Assembly (NCBI GenBank): GCA_018267705.1
Contig: JAFDXX010000023.1
Location: 186,001 to 250,000 of the forward strand
Direction: 5' to 3'
DNA from: Bacteroidota bacterium
GTDB taxonomy: Bacteria > Bacteroidota > Bacteroidia > Chitinophagales > Chitinophagaceae
DNA: 64,000 nt
A program made the position numbers and the translations under genes. The notes beneath the pieces were generated by a model. It had not been told where the DNA came from. It made no database searches and saw nothing but the letters and a program-made list of their open reading frames with translations. Position 1 is the stretch's first letter. Each line of letters begins with the position of its first letter. Below are positions 26,742 to 35,879 of this stretch, in pieces.

Positions 26742-27497
26742 TTAACCCCTATTTATATTTAACTGCTTTCTGTAATTTATTAATAACAGTATAAATATTA
26801 TTGCCCAAACCATTGCCAGCAACCAGTTTGATAAGTTGTGATTGTTTATAGTAATTTGCTTTAGCCCCATATTGCTTAATTCATAAACAATATTTGCACC
26901 CCAATGAATACCAAATGCCAACCATAACGATTTTTTAATGCATACACTTATGCCTAAAACCAACCCTAACAAAAACAAATAAACTAATACTGAAACATCA
27001 TCATTTAAACGCCAAATGTGGTTTAAAACATATATAACAGCCGAAATAAAAGCCCATAATAAAGGTTTTACATTTTTTAAATAGGCATATAAATAACCGC
27101 GGGTTAATATATCTTCTGCAATTGAAGGGAAAAAGGTCATTAACAAGGTGAGAGGTAAGTGCATTAAGAAAAAATACAAACTTTCTATAGATTGAATTTT
27201 TTGAGTATTAAAAATAATTGATTCAATGATTGATATTATAAAAGCACCAGAACCAATTAATAACCCGGTTAATAAAATAATATACCATTTATTGTATGAA
27301 AAAGAAATGCCATAACCTTCTAACCACTTCCAACCTTGTAGTTTAGCTACTATTACTGCCACAAACAAAAATCCTACTTTAAAAACGACAGTTATCCAAA
27401 ACGGTTGAAAAAATTCAGGAAAATGATAAATAAAAAACAGTACTACAAAACCAATAACAATTGAAAATGTTTTTCTCACTACTTTTTTTTCAAACAT
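26742..27497 (-). CDS. CPBP/CAAX-like intramembrane protease family protein
   Basis: A 251-residue protein with about seven membrane helices. The first motif of the family (EExxxR) appears as EDILTRG: the second glutamate is aspartate. The second motif contains YVLNH and the third is HWGAN, so the metal-binding histidines remain. Members include the CAAX prenyl protease Rce1 and many bacterial proteins without known substrate. The change to Asp is conservative but touches the catalytic pair, so activity should not be assumed. It converges on the YihY gene and is probably a single-gene unit. Confidence 0.82.
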   Translation of the reverse strand: MFEKKVVRKTFSIVIGFVVLFFIYHFPEFFQPFWITVVFKVGFLFVAVIVAKLQGWKWLEGYGISFSYNKWYIILLTGLLIGSGAFIISIIESIIFNTQKIQSIESLYFFLMHLPLTLLMTFFPSIAEDILTRGYLYAYLKNVKPLLWAFISAVIYVLNHIWRLNDDVSVLVYLFLLGLVLGISVCIKKSLWLAFGIHWGANIVYELSNMGLKQITINNHNLSNWLLAMVWAIIFILLLINYRKQLNINRG

Positions 27498-27550
27498 AAA
27501 TATAGTGTGTATTCTTGTTAGTTTTTATTACAACACTATGCCATTAATTG

Positions 27551-28717
27551 TTAGCATTTTTCTAAGGCTTGCAAAATATCTTCAAGAATATCATCTTTAT
27601 GTTCTAAGCCTACACTAATTCTAATTAAACCTGGCGTAATATTTACTGCTTGTCTTTCTGCTTCAGAAAGTTTTGCATGTGTAGTGCTTGCAGGATGCGA
27701 TGCAATGGTTCTTGTATCGCCCAAATTAGCAGTTAATGAAAGTAGTTTTAAATTATTTAAAAAATTTCTTCCGGCTTCTATTCCACCTTTCAATTCAAAA
27801 CAAACAATACCTCCGCCATTATACATTTGTTTTTTTGCAATAGTATATTGTGGGTGTGAGGTAAGAAAAGGATATTTTAAAGAAGCAATTTTAAGATGAT
27901 TTTCTAATTGCTGTGCTATATACAATGCGTTGCTTGCATGCCTTTCCATTCTTACATCTAATGTTTCTAAACTTCTACTTAAAACCCATGCATTGAAAGG
28001 AGATAATGCTGGCCCTGTACTGCGACAAAACAAATAAATTTCATGAATTAATTTTTCTTTTCCTACTACAATTCCACCTAATACTCTGCCTTGCCCATCC
28101 ATCCATTTAGTGGCAGAATGTATAACTAAATCAGCACCATATTTAATTGGTTGTTGGCCAATTGGAGTTGCAAAACAATTATCTACATTCAATAATAAAT
28201 TATTTTTTTTCGCAATATTTGAAATCATTTCTAAATCCAATATATCTAAACCCGGGTTGGTGGGTGTTTCTAAATAAATCATTTTAGTATTGGATTGAAT
28301 AGCTGCTTCCCATTCTGCTGCAGTTGCATTAGCACTTACATAAGTATGTTCAATACCATATTTAGGAAGTATTTTGGTAATAACAGTATGGGTGCTCCCA
28401 AAAATAGAACTGCAACTTAGTAAATGATCTCCTTGTTTCATTAATGCCATAAAACTTGCAAACACAGCACTCATGCCAGATGCTGTTGCATAGCCCGTTT
28501 CGGCTGTTTCTAAAGCACAAACACGTTGTATAAATTCATCAACACTCGGATTACTAAAACGGCTATAAATATTAGCATCTATTTCATCGGCAAAAACTGC
28601 ACGCATCGTTTCAGCATCGGTATAACAAAAACTACTGGTAAGAAATAATGGAGATGATTGTTCCATTTCTTTAGTCTGTTCAACTCTTGTTCTTATGGCT
28701 TGAGTAATTGGCTTCAT
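27551..28717 (-). CDS. metZ: O-acetyl/O-succinylhomoserine sulfhydrylase-like PLP enzyme
   Basis: A Cys/Met-metabolism PLP enzyme, 388 residues. The PLP lysine is K204 in VIHSATKWMDGQG, and IYSRFSNPSVDEF, YLETPTNPGLDI and IRISVGLEHKDDIL are conserved blocks. The absence of cystathionine lyase-specific features and the nearby metX, which makes O-acetylhomoserine, favour direct sulfhydrylation to homocysteine. Cystathionine gamma-synthase cannot be excluded by eye. The gene lies 41 bases after the OsmC gene on the same strand and may be co-transcribed with it. Confidence 0.85.
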   Translation of the reverse strand: MKPITQAIRTRVEQTKEMEQSSPLFLTSSFCYTDAETMRAVFADEIDANIYSRFSNPSVDEFIQRVCALETAETGYATASGMSAVFASFMALMKQGDHLLSCSSIFGSTHTVITKILPKYGIEHTYVSANATAAEWEAAIQSNTKMIYLETPTNPGLDILDLEMISNIAKKNNLLLNVDNCFATPIGQQPIKYGADLVIHSATKWMDGQGRVLGGIVVGKEKLIHEIYLFCRSTGPALSPFNAWVLSRSLETLDVRMERHASNALYIAQQLENHLKIASLKYPFLTSHPQYTIAKKQMYNGGGIVCFELKGGIEAGRNFLNNLKLLSLTANLGDTRTIASHPASTTHAKLSEAERQAVNITPGLIRISVGLEHKDDILEDILQALEKC

Positions 28718-28745
28718 GTAATTATAAATTATATATGATGAATTA
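28718..28745. repeat. Short AT-rich repeat resembling the one before hppD
   Basis: TAATTATAAATTATATATGATGAATT lies directly upstream of the sulfhydrylase start and shares the ATTATAAAT / ATGATGAAT words with the element at 17251-17297. Similarity may be due to base composition. Confidence 0.3.
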
Positions 28746-28758
28746 GTAGAAGAATATA

Positions 28759-29181
28759 TTATTCATTCACTTCAACCTCCCACTCTATTATACAGCCTGC
28801 TGCACGTAATGTTGCAGCAACTGAACAATATTTATCTATTGATAATGCACATGCTTTTTTTGCCTTTTCTACATCTATATTTCCACGAAATATAAACGCA
28901 ACTTTTATATATTTCCATAAAGATGGCACTTTTCCTTGCTCACGTTCTCCCTCAATAATTATATTAAAACTCTTTATTCTTTGCTTTTGTTTTTGAAGAA
29001 TAGAAACAATATCTATACCACTACAACTTCCTAAACTCATTAATAAAGTTTGCATTGGCCTTACACCCGAATTGTTTCCGCCAATTTCTTTTGCAGCATC
29101 AAATTGTACAATATGGTTGGCTGCATCTTTTGCTTCAAATGCAAATGCATCATCTACTCTTTGTAATTCAACTTTTATCAT
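28759..29181 (-). CDS. OsmC/Ohr-family protein
   Basis: A 140-residue cytoplasmic OsmC-fold protein. The two thiol positions are visible: Cys in LGSCSGIDIVSILQKQ and Cys in DKYCSVAATLRAAG. OsmC and Ohr proteins reduce organic hydroperoxides; this shorter sequence is closer to the general OsmC-like (YhfA) group, for which the substrate is unproven. A consensus -7 box TACATTTG lies 15 bases upstream. It sits between the methionine genes, but a role in sulfur metabolism is only a positional guess. Confidence 0.85.
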   Translation of the reverse strand: MIKVELQRVDDAFAFEAKDAANHIVQFDAAKEIGGNNSGVRPMQTLLMSLGSCSGIDIVSILQKQKQRIKSFNIIIEGEREQGKVPSLWKYIKVAFIFRGNIDVEKAKKACALSIDKYCSVAATLRAAGCIIEWEVEVNE

Positions 29182-29196
29182 TCAAAAAAAATTTCA

Positions 29197-29204
29197 CAAA
29201 TGTA
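29197..29204 (-). promoter_or_regulatory. -7 promoter box TACATTTG for the OsmC gene
   Basis: Exact consensus on the minus strand, 15 bases before the ATG. Confidence 0.6.
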
Positions 29205-29268
29205 ATTGTATATTGCTGTAAAATTGTCCACTTAATTAATAGGCTAATATTTTTTTGTTTAGTTGTGT

Positions 29269-29276
29269 TATTTTTG
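29269..29276 (+). promoter_or_regulatory. -7 promoter box TATTTTTG for metX
   Basis: Exact consensus, 33 bases before the metX ATG. Confidence 0.55.
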
Positions 29277-29309
29277 AAATCTTAATATCAATATTTTAAT
29301 TTTTTATTG

Positions 29310-30347
29310 ATGATTGTATTTGAACATAAGCATCCATTTATTTTAGAAAACGGACAAACACTTCCCTCTCTTACCATTTCTTATTTTACATATGGGAAAT
29401 TAAATACTGCTAAAAGTAATGTTGTGTGGATTTGCCATGCATTAACTGCCAATGCAGATGTAACAGATTGGTGGAAAGGCTTGGTGGGTGAAGGTTATAT
29501 TATTAACCCTGAAAAATATTTTATTGTTTGTGCAAATATTTTAGGTTCTTGTTACGGAAGCACAGGGCCTTTATCTATAAACCCAACAACTCATCAACCT
29601 TATTATTCTTCATTTCCATCAATTACCATACGTGATATGGTTAATGCAAATATTTTATTACGCCAACATTTAGGTATTAATAAAATACATTTATTAATGG
29701 GTGGAAGTATGGGTGGATACCAAACATTAGAATGGTGTATAATGGAAAAAAATGTAATTGAAAATTTATTTTTAATTGCTACCTCACCATCTGAAAGTGC
29801 ATGGGGAGTTGCCGTGCATACTGCACAACGGTTAGCAATTGAAGCAGATAATAGTTGGTTAGAACACAAGTTTAATGCAGGTTCTAAAGGGTTAAAAGCT
29901 GCACGTGCCATTGGCATGCTTACTTATAGAAATTATAAAATATTGCATGAAACGCAAACAGACCCCGACCCTGAAAAGATTGATAACTTTAAAGCATCTT
30001 CATATATAAATTATCAAGGAGATAAATTAGTAAAACGTTTTAATGCGTACAGTTATTGGTTATTAACCAAAGCTATGGATAGCCATCATTTAGCCAGAGG
30101 ACGAAATATAACTTTACAACAAGCCTTACAAAATATTCATCAAAACACTTTGGTTATTGGTATTACAAGTGATATTCTTTGTCCTTTAGACGAACAAAAA
30201 TTTATTGCAGAAAATATGCCTCATGCAAAATTGGTAGTTATTAATTCAGAATATGGACACGATGGGTTTATTATTGAAACAAAACAAATATCAAAGCATT
30301 TAAAAGAATGGATGAATGAAATACCAAACTCACAATCCATCAATTAA
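29310..30347 (+). CDS. metX: Homoserine O-acetyltransferase
   Basis: An alpha/beta-hydrolase-fold acyltransferase, first committed step of methionine synthesis. The nucleophile serine is S133 in LLMGGSMGGYQTLEW. Other family blocks are VWICHALTANADVTDWW, ILGSCYGSTGPLSINP and the catalytic Asp/His region ITSDILCPLDEQ ... SEYGHDGFIIE. The length of 345 residues is typical. The start is the ATG at 29310; the TTG just before it is not needed. Acetyl rather than succinyl specificity follows the family, but specificity can switch in MetX homologues. The sulfhydrylase gene that would use its product lies divergently on the other side of the OsmC gene. Confidence 0.93.
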   Translation: MIVFEHKHPFILENGQTLPSLTISYFTYGKLNTAKSNVVWICHALTANADVTDWWKGLVGEGYIINPEKYFIVCANILGSCYGSTGPLSINPTTHQPYYSSFPSITIRDMVNANILLRQHLGINKIHLLMGGSMGGYQTLEWCIMEKNVIENLFLIATSPSESAWGVAVHTAQRLAIEADNSWLEHKFNAGSKGLKAARAIGMLTYRNYKILHETQTDPDPEKIDNFKASSYINYQGDKLVKRFNAYSYWLLTKAMDSHHLARGRNITLQQALQNIHQNTLVIGITSDILCPLDEQKFIAENMPHAKLVVINSEYGHDGFIIETKQISKHLKEWMNEIPNSQSIN

Positions 30348-30355
30348 TACATTTG
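30348..30355 (+). promoter_or_regulatory. -7 promoter box TACATTTG just after the metX stop
   Basis: Exact TAnnTTTG match plus C directly after the metX stop codon and four bases before the ATG of the TPR gene. Either an internal promoter for a leaderless TPR mRNA or a chance match. Confidence 0.45.
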
Positions 30356-30359
30356 CAAC

Positions 30360-30671
30360 ATGAACCGTATTGAGAAAATAAAAGAATTTCTTATTACAAA
30401 CCCTAACGATAATTTTTTACGTCATGCTTTAGCATTAGAGTATATTAAGGAAGGAAATGATGCGGATGCAAAAATTTTATTTGAAACCATTTTAAATGAA
30501 ACTCCCACTTATATTGGTTCATATTATCATCTTGCCAAATTATTAGAAAGATTAAACGAAACGCAAGCTGCCATTAGTTGCTATGAAAAAGGTATGCAGC
30601 AAGCAAAAGCAGCAAAAGATAATCATGCCTATAATGAGCTACAAGCAGCTTATGAAGATTTAGTTTATTAA
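30360..30671 (+). CDS. Small TPR protein
   Basis: A 103-residue protein made almost wholly of two to three tetratricopeptide repeats (FLRHALALEYIKEGNDADAK; YIGSYYHLAKLLERLNETQA). TPRs mediate protein-protein contacts; no partner is evident. It has no signal peptide. It follows metX by 12 bases and may be co-transcribed, though a full -7 box sits in the gap. Confidence 0.78.
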   Translation: MNRIEKIKEFLITNPNDNFLRHALALEYIKEGNDADAKILFETILNETPTYIGSYYHLAKLLERLNETQAAISCYEKGMQQAKAAKDNHAYNELQAAYEDLVY

Positions 30672-30718
30672 TTAAGCTTGGCTCATAGTTTTTAATAATA
30701 GTTATTTTTTAGTTTTCT

Positions 30719-30726
30719 TATCTTGC
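30719..30726 (+). promoter_or_regulatory. Possible -7 box TATCTTGC for hutU
   Basis: Near match to TAnnTTYG (TTG displaced by one base), 42 bases before the ATG of hutU. Confidence 0.35.
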
Positions 30727-30768
30727 CAACCAAGTTCATCACAACTAAAACAATAAATTATTTTCCAT

Positions 30769-32472
30769 ATGAATACAGAATACAAAAATTATAATCCTGA
30801 AAAATATAAAACACCAATAGGTACACAATTAAATTGCAAAAGTTGGATACAAGAAGCAGCATTAAGAATGTTATTAAATAATTTAAACCCCGAAGTGGCT
30901 GAACGTCCCGATGATTTAATTGTTTACGGAGGAAGAGGTAAAGCAGCAAGAAATTTTGAAGCATTAGATTTAATTATTAAAGCTTTAAAAGATTTGAATA
31001 ATGATGAAACACTTCTTATACAAAGTGGTAAACCCGTAGGTATTTTACAAACACATAATAATGCACCAAGAGTTTTAATAAGTAACTCGCAACTTGTACC
31101 TAAATGGGCAACATGGGAGCATTTTAATGAATTAGAAAAAAAAGGTTTAATGATGTACGGACAAATGACAGCCGGAAGCTGGATATACATTGGCTCGCAA
31201 GGTATTGTTCAAGGCACTTATGAAACTTATGCAGCTATTGCTAATAAACATTTTAACGGCACATTAAAAGGAACATTAAACATAACGGCCGGCTTAGGTG
31301 GAATGGGCGGTGCACAACCTTTAGCCATTACCATGAATGAAGGAGTTGCATTAATTGCAGAAGTAGAAGAATGGAGAATTGATAAAAGAATAGAAACAAA
31401 ATATTTAGATGAAAAATATATCAACATTGATGAAGCTATTAATAAAGCACTTGAATATAAAAAACAAGGCATTGCAAAAAGTATTGGTGTGTTATGCAAT
31501 GCAGTTCACCTTTTACAAAAATTATTAGAAAGAAATATTATTCCCGATACGTTAACCGATCAAACATCTGCACACGATCCTTTAATTGGCTATATACCAC
31601 ATACATTAAATAACAAGCAAGCCAACGAGCTAAGAAAAAATAATCAAGAAAAATATATTCAATTAGCTTACGAAAGCATGTATTTACATGTACAATTAAT
31701 GATTGAATTAATGAATAAAGGAGCTATAACTTTTGATTATGGAAATAATATTCGTGCAAGAGCAGAAGAGTTTCAAAAATCTATTAGTAACAATAATCCG
31801 TCAACCATTAACTGCTTTGCTTTTCCCGGTTTTGTTCCCGCATATATTCGTCCATTATTTTGTGAAGGGAAAGGCCCATTTCGTTGGGCTGCATTAAGTG
31901 GAGATGCAAACGATATTGCCGTAACCGATGAAGTAATTGCTACTATGTTTCCTGAAAATAAAAGTTTACAACGTTGGTTAAAATTAGCGAAAGAAAAAAT
32001 TGCATTTCAAGGATTGCCTGCAAGAATTTGTTGGTTAGGGCAAGGTGAAAGAGAAAAAGCAGGATTAGCATTTAATGAATTAGTAAAAACAGGAAAAATA
32101 AAAGCACCCATTGTAATAGGAAGAGATCATTTAGATACAGGTTCAGTTGCATCACCCAACAGAGAAACAGAAGCTATGAAAGATGGTAGCGATGCTGTTG
32201 CCGATTGGCCTTTATTAAATGCACTTATTAATACAGCAGGTGGGGCTAGTTGGGTTAGTTTACATCATGGCGGTGGCGTAGGCATGGGTTATAGCATTCA
32301 TGCCGGAATGGTGATTGTTGCTGATGGAACAGATGCAGCAGCAGAAAGACTTTCAAGAGTTCTAAGAAACGATCCGGGAATGGGTGTTATCCGTCATGCT
32401 GATGCAGGTTACGATATTGCCTTAGATACTTTACGAAAAAATGGATTGAGTTTAATAAACAGATTAAAATAA
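30769..32472 (+). CDS. hutU: Urocanate hydratase
   Basis: Second enzyme of histidine degradation, converting urocanate to imidazolonepropionate with NAD+ as electrophile. The NAD-binding glycine run [12 protein letters not shown] begins at residue 176; other landmarks are [26 protein letters not shown] and [17 protein letters not shown]. The 567-residue length is standard. It stands alone here: the next two enzymes, hutI and hutG, are encoded 14 kb away on the other strand, and hutH is not in the window. Confidence 0.96.
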   Translation: MNTEYKNYNPEKYKTPIGTQLNCKSWIQEAALRMLLNNLNPEVAERPDDLIVYGGRGKAARNFEALDLIIKALKDLNNDETLLIQSGKPVGILQTHNNAPRVLISNSQLVPKWATWEHFNELEKKGLMMYGQMTAGSWIYIGSQGIVQGTYETYAAIANKHFNGTLKGTLNITAGLGGMGGAQPLAITMNEGVALIAEVEEWRIDKRIETKYLDEKYINIDEAINKALEYKKQGIAKSIGVLCNAVHLLQKLLERNIIPDTLTDQTSAHDPLIGYIPHTLNNKQANELRKNNQEKYIQLAYESMYLHVQLMIELMNKGAITFDYGNNIRARAEEFQKSISNNNPSTINCFAFPGFVPAYIRPLFCEGKGPFRWAALSGDANDIAVTDEVIATMFPENKSLQRWLKLAKEKIAFQGLPARICWLGQGEREKAGLAFNELVKTGKIKAPIVIGRDHLDTGSVASPNRETEAMKDGSDAVADWPLLNALINTAGGASWVSLHHGGGVGMGYSIHAGMVIVADGTDAAAERLSRVLRNDPGMGVIRHADAGYDIALDTLRKNGLSLINRLK

Positions 32473-32497
32473 TTCTAATAAATATCATTTGCAATTA

Positions 32498-32505
32498 TAT
32501 ATTGC
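32498..32505 (+). promoter_or_regulatory. Possible -7 box TATATTGC for the TMEM175-like gene
   Basis: Near-consensus box 16 bases before the ATG at 32522 and inside the longer TTG-initiated frame, so it supports the later start. Confidence 0.35.
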
Positions 32506-32521
32506 ATTTTATAAACCGCTT

Positions 32522-33202
32522 ATGAATCGCAAACCATCTCATCACGATATATTTTTAAATAGAAAAGAATTTCAGTTAGAGAGAATGATACTATTTAGCG
32601 ATGCAGTTTTTGCCATTGCCATAACATTATTGGTAATTGAAATTAAAGTGCCGGTAATCAATGAAGGAACAACACACGGCGTAATAGAAGCACTCATTGA
32701 AAAAATACCTGAATTTTTCGGATTCTTTTTAAGCTTTGCAGTGATTGGTCAGTTTTGGACAAATCACCATCGCATTTTTGGTTTTGTTACCAATTATACA
32801 ACCGCACTTCTATGGCTCAATTTAAATATGCTTTTTTGGATTGTATTAATTCCTTTTACAAGTAGTTTAAACTCTATTCACGGCGACTTAAACATAGTTT
32901 GGTTTATTTATAGTTTTAATATGTTTATGATTGGTATAAGCATGTTCTTTATTGATTTATATATTGGTAATAAAAAAAGAAATATTTCAACAATTGCCAA
33001 TAACCCACATATTAAAAAACTTGTTTATAAAAGAAGTTTTTTAGGAACACTATTTTTCTTTATTGCAATGATTTTATGTTTATTCAATAATGCTTTTACT
33101 ACTATTACTTCTCGTATCATTTATTTTGCAATACCAATTTCAATGATTATACTAAACAAAAAATCTAAAAAAGTAAATGCTGCACATGCAATTACAGAAT
33201 AA
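32522..33202 (+). CDS. TMEM175-family (DUF1211) potassium channel-like protein
   Basis: A 226-residue membrane protein with six predicted helices. The signature of bacterial TMEM175 channels, an R followed by FSD near the start of TM1, is present as RMILFSDAVFAIAITLLVIE. A second block, FAVIGQFWTNHHRIF, contains the family's histidine-rich element. Bacterial members form tetramers with modest K+ selectivity; transport here is inferred from family. The ATG at 32522 is chosen over the TTG at 32489. A downstream ABC ATPase gene starts 13 bases after the stop but is functionally unrelated as far as can be seen. Confidence 0.83.
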   Translation: MNRKPSHHDIFLNRKEFQLERMILFSDAVFAIAITLLVIEIKVPVINEGTTHGVIEALIEKIPEFFGFFLSFAVIGQFWTNHHRIFGFVTNYTTALLWLNLNMLFWIVLIPFTSSLNSIHGDLNIVWFIYSFNMFMIGISMFFIDLYIGNKKRNISTIANNPHIKKLVYKRSFLGTLFFFIAMILCLFNNAFTTITSRIIYFAIPISMIILNKKSKKVNAAHAITE

Positions 33203-33215
33203 TTTAATTTCTTGA

Positions 33216-34199
33216 ATGAATTTTTTAAGTATAGAAAATATTAATTATGGTTATGGCAATACCAATGCTTTACACAATATTAATTTCTATCAAAACAAAT
33301 TCGAAAAAATTGTAATTGCAGGAGAAACAGGATCAGGTAAAACAACACTATTGCAAATTATTGCAGGCTTATTACAACCTGCTACCGGCAAGGTTTTATT
33401 AGAAGATGAAAGAGTTTTAGGCCCATTAGAAAAACTATTGCCCGGCAATAAAAATATAGCTTATTTATCTCAACACTTTGAGCTGCGTTTTAATTATTAC
33501 GTGCATGAACAATTAGAGATGGCAAACAAATTAAGCAATGCACAGGCAGAAAAAATTTATTCAGTTTGCCAAATTCAACATTTGTTAAAACGCAGAGTAG
33601 AAGAACTTTCGGGAGGAGAAAGACAAAGAATAGCTTTAGCCCGTTTATTAAGCAGCTCGCCTAAATTGCTATTATTAGATGAACCATTTTCTAATTTAGA
33701 TGCAACACACAAAAGCATTATAAAAAAAGTTATAGAAAATATTGGGAAAGAATTAGAAATAACCTGCATTATAGTTTCGCATGATGCGGCCGATAGTTTA
33801 TCGTGGGCAGAAAGAATAATTATAATGAAAGATGGAATAATCATACAAGATGCTAATCCAAAAGAAATTTATTATCATCCTATCAATGAATATTGTGCAA
33901 GTTTGTTTGGAGATTATAATTTGATAGACACCAATAATTTAAAACAATTATTCCCCTCACAAAATATTTTACAAACAACAAAAAAAATTTTACTACGTCC
34001 AGAGCAGTTTGAAATAACAACTCAAAACAACCATTCTGCAAAAGGCATTATTCAATCAATAATATTTTACGGAAGTTATTATATGTTGAATATTTTAATT
34101 AGTAACACAATCATTTCAATAAAAACATTACAACAGCATTACAAAATAAACGATACTATCTTCATTACATTAAACGCAAATAAACTTGTGTACATTTGA
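33216..34199 (+). CDS. Lone ABC transporter ATP-binding protein (PotA/FbpC-like)
   Basis: A 327-residue ABC ATPase: Walker A GETGSGKT at 36-43, signature LSGGERQR from residue 131, Walker B LLLLDEP at 151-157, and H-loop His189. After the ATPase (about residue 235) comes a C-terminal beta-rich part (KILLRPEQFEITTQ ... NAKGIIQ-like) that looks like a TOBE domain, the regulatory or substrate-sensing tail of importers for polyamines, iron, molybdate or sugars. No permease or binding-protein gene flanks it, so its partner must be encoded elsewhere. Confidence 0.85.
   Translation: MNFLSIENINYGYGNTNALHNINFYQNKFEKIVIAGETGSGKTTLLQIIAGLLQPATGKVLLEDERVLGPLEKLLPGNKNIAYLSQHFELRFNYYVHEQLEMANKLSNAQAEKIYSVCQIQHLLKRRVEELSGGERQRIALARLLSSSPKLLLLDEPFSNLDATHKSIIKKVIENIGKELEITCIIVSHDAADSLSWAERIIIMKDGIIIQDANPKEIYYHPINEYCASLFGDYNLIDTNNLKQLFPSQNILQTTKKILLRPEQFEITTQNNHSAKGIIQSIIFYGSYYMLNILISNTIISIKTLQQHYKINDTIFITLNANKLVYI
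34191..34198 (+). promoter_or_regulatory. -7 promoter box TACATTTG inside the end of the ABC ATPase gene
   Basis: Exact consensus spanning the ABC ATPase stop codon, 45 bases before the ATG used for the DUF4256 gene. It overlaps the TTG that would give a longer DUF4256 frame, so it argues for the later start. Confidence 0.5.
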
Positions 34200-34243
34200 A
34201 AGTAATATTATTAGCTAATCAAAATATTGCTACAAAAACTATT

Positions 34244-34801
34244 ATGAAAAACAAAATACTAGAAGAAGAAAAGAAAAGTTTATTAACCATTCTTAAACAT
34301 CGGTTTGAGAAAAATAAACATAGACACACAGGAATAAACTGGGATGAAATAGAAATACGACTCATAAAACAGCCACAAAAATTATGGTCAATTAATGAAA
34401 TGGAAATTACAGGAGGAGAACCCGATGTAATTGGGTATAACAAACAAGAAAATATGTTTATATTTTGTGATTGCTCAAGTGAAAGCCCTAAAGGAAGAAG
34501 AAGTGTTTGTTATGATCATGAAGCATTGGCAAGTAGAAAAGAACATAAACCAAAAAATAGTGCTTTAAATATGGCTTTTGAAATGGGTATTGAAATTTTA
34601 GATGAAAAACAATATAGCTTTTTACAATCAATAGAAAGTTTTGATGCAAAAACATCAAGTTGGTTAAAAACACCGGAAAATGTAAGAGAGTTGGGAGGTG
34701 CAATTTTTGGCGACTTAAGATTTGGGCGAGTATTCTTTTATCATAATGGTGCAGAATCATATTATGCTGCAAGAGGCTTTAGAGGACAGTTGAAAGTTTA
34801 A
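34244..34801 (+). CDS. DUF4256 family protein
   Basis: A 185-residue soluble protein. Conserved stretches are TGINWDEIEIRLIKQPQKLW, EMEITGGEPDVIG, FIFCDCSSESPKGRRSVCYD and GDLRFGRVFFYHNGAESYYA, which together match the DUF4256 family. The family has no known function; the CDCSSESPKGRR segment with several cysteines and arginines is a candidate active or metal site, which is my inference only. The ATG 16 codons into the longest frame is preferred because homology begins there. Confidence 0.8.
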   Translation: MKNKILEEEKKSLLTILKHRFEKNKHRHTGINWDEIEIRLIKQPQKLWSINEMEITGGEPDVIGYNKQENMFIFCDCSSESPKGRRSVCYDHEALASRKEHKPKNSALNMAFEMGIEILDEKQYSFLQSIESFDAKTSSWLKTPENVRELGGAIFGDLRFGRVFFYHNGAESYYAARGFRGQLKV

Positions 34802-34900
34802 TAATTATTTTTTTCAATTTATTCTTTTACTAACAATATTAAAAAAAACGAAACAATAAGATTAAAATTATTGAACTAAAAATCTAAAATAGATTACAGC

Positions 34901-34930
34901 AAAAAGCCTTTCGAAATTGAAAGGCTTTTT
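34901..34930. terminator. Bidirectional terminator between DUF4256 and FKBP genes
   Basis: A perfect 12-base stem AAAAAGCCTTTC / GAAAGGCTTTTT with a six-base loop lies between convergent genes and has A and T runs suited to both directions. Confidence 0.88.
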
Positions 34931-34942
34931 ATTTAATATAAA

Positions 34943-35863
34943 TTATTTTTTAATTGTGGGAGGTGGCGTTGCAGGTTTTGGTGCAGGAGCCGGTGGCGGA
35001 GGTGTTTTAACATCTTTAACTTCTACTTCAAAAATTAAATTTGCATAAGACGGAATTACCGGCGGATTACCTTGTGCACCATAGGCCAACATTGCAGGTA
35101 TGTATAATTTGCCTTTACCACCTGCGGCAAATAATTTTAAACCTTCTTCCCAACCGGGTATTACCTGATGTGTTCCTATTACTACATCTAAAGTTTTACC
35201 TGCATTGGTTCCTTTCATATTGCTTTCAAATTCTTTTCCATTACTCATTAATATCCCTGTATATAAAATAGATACTAATTTACCTGAATCAACTTTTTCT
35301 CCGGTTCCTTGTTGGTTAATTTCAACAAAAACGCCACCGGCAGTTTTTTCGGTTTTAACACCTTTCTTTTTTGTATAATCATCAACAGCTTTTATTTCTC
35401 TGTCTTTTTCTGCAGCTACTTCTTTATCAATATCTGCTTTTAATTCATCTTCATTAGCATATACTTTTAAAATTTCGGCTTTACCGTTTATAACACCTCC
35501 TCTTTTAAATACGGCATTATACTCAGGTATCATTCCTAATTTCTTTAAAGTATCAATATTCATTACAAATTCTAATTTATCCCCTACTGAACATATTGGG
35601 AAAAGTTCGCTAAAATCGAATTTGCGTAGTTGAGAAGAATCTATTTTATAAAAAGACGGAATATGCCCGTATGTTGTAAAAAGTACTGTATCTTTTTCGC
35701 GTATTTTATATTCTACATTAAACTTAATTAAATCGCCATTTTTAAGTTTTTGTTTGCCGGAGCCTTTAGTTATTTTATACATTAACCCCGACTTTGTTTT
35801 TTCATACTGATTACAACTTGCAAATAATATAGCAAGTGCCAGAATAGTTGTTGTAATTTTCAT
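34943..35863 (-). CDS. FKBP-type peptidyl-prolyl isomerase lipoprotein
   Basis: A 306-residue lipoprotein (lipobox LFASC, Cys17). An N-terminal FKBP-like half (about 25-140; YKITKGSGKQKLKNGDLIKF) is followed by a charged helical linker, and a second, better conserved FKBP domain spans roughly 165-275 (VSILYTGILMSNGKEFESN, VIGTHQVIPGWEEGLKLFAA, KLYIPAMLAYGAQGNPPVIP). The C terminus is a Pro/Ala-rich tail. It would assist folding of exported proteins at a membrane surface. Sixteen bases separate its start from the upstream NrnA-like gene, suggesting a two-gene operon. Confidence 0.88.
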   Translation of the reverse strand: MKITTTILALAILFASCNQYEKTKSGLMYKITKGSGKQKLKNGDLIKFNVEYKIREKDTVLFTTYGHIPSFYKIDSSQLRKFDFSELFPICSVGDKLEFVMNIDTLKKLGMIPEYNAVFKRGGVINGKAEILKVYANEDELKADIDKEVAAEKDREIKAVDDYTKKKGVKTEKTAGGVFVEINQQGTGEKVDSGKLVSILYTGILMSNGKEFESNMKGTNAGKTLDVVIGTHQVIPGWEEGLKLFAAGGKGKLYIPAMLAYGAQGNPPVIPSYANLIFEVEVKDVKTPPPPAPAPKPATPPPTIKK

Positions 35864-35879
35864 TTTTTGTTGATGATTG

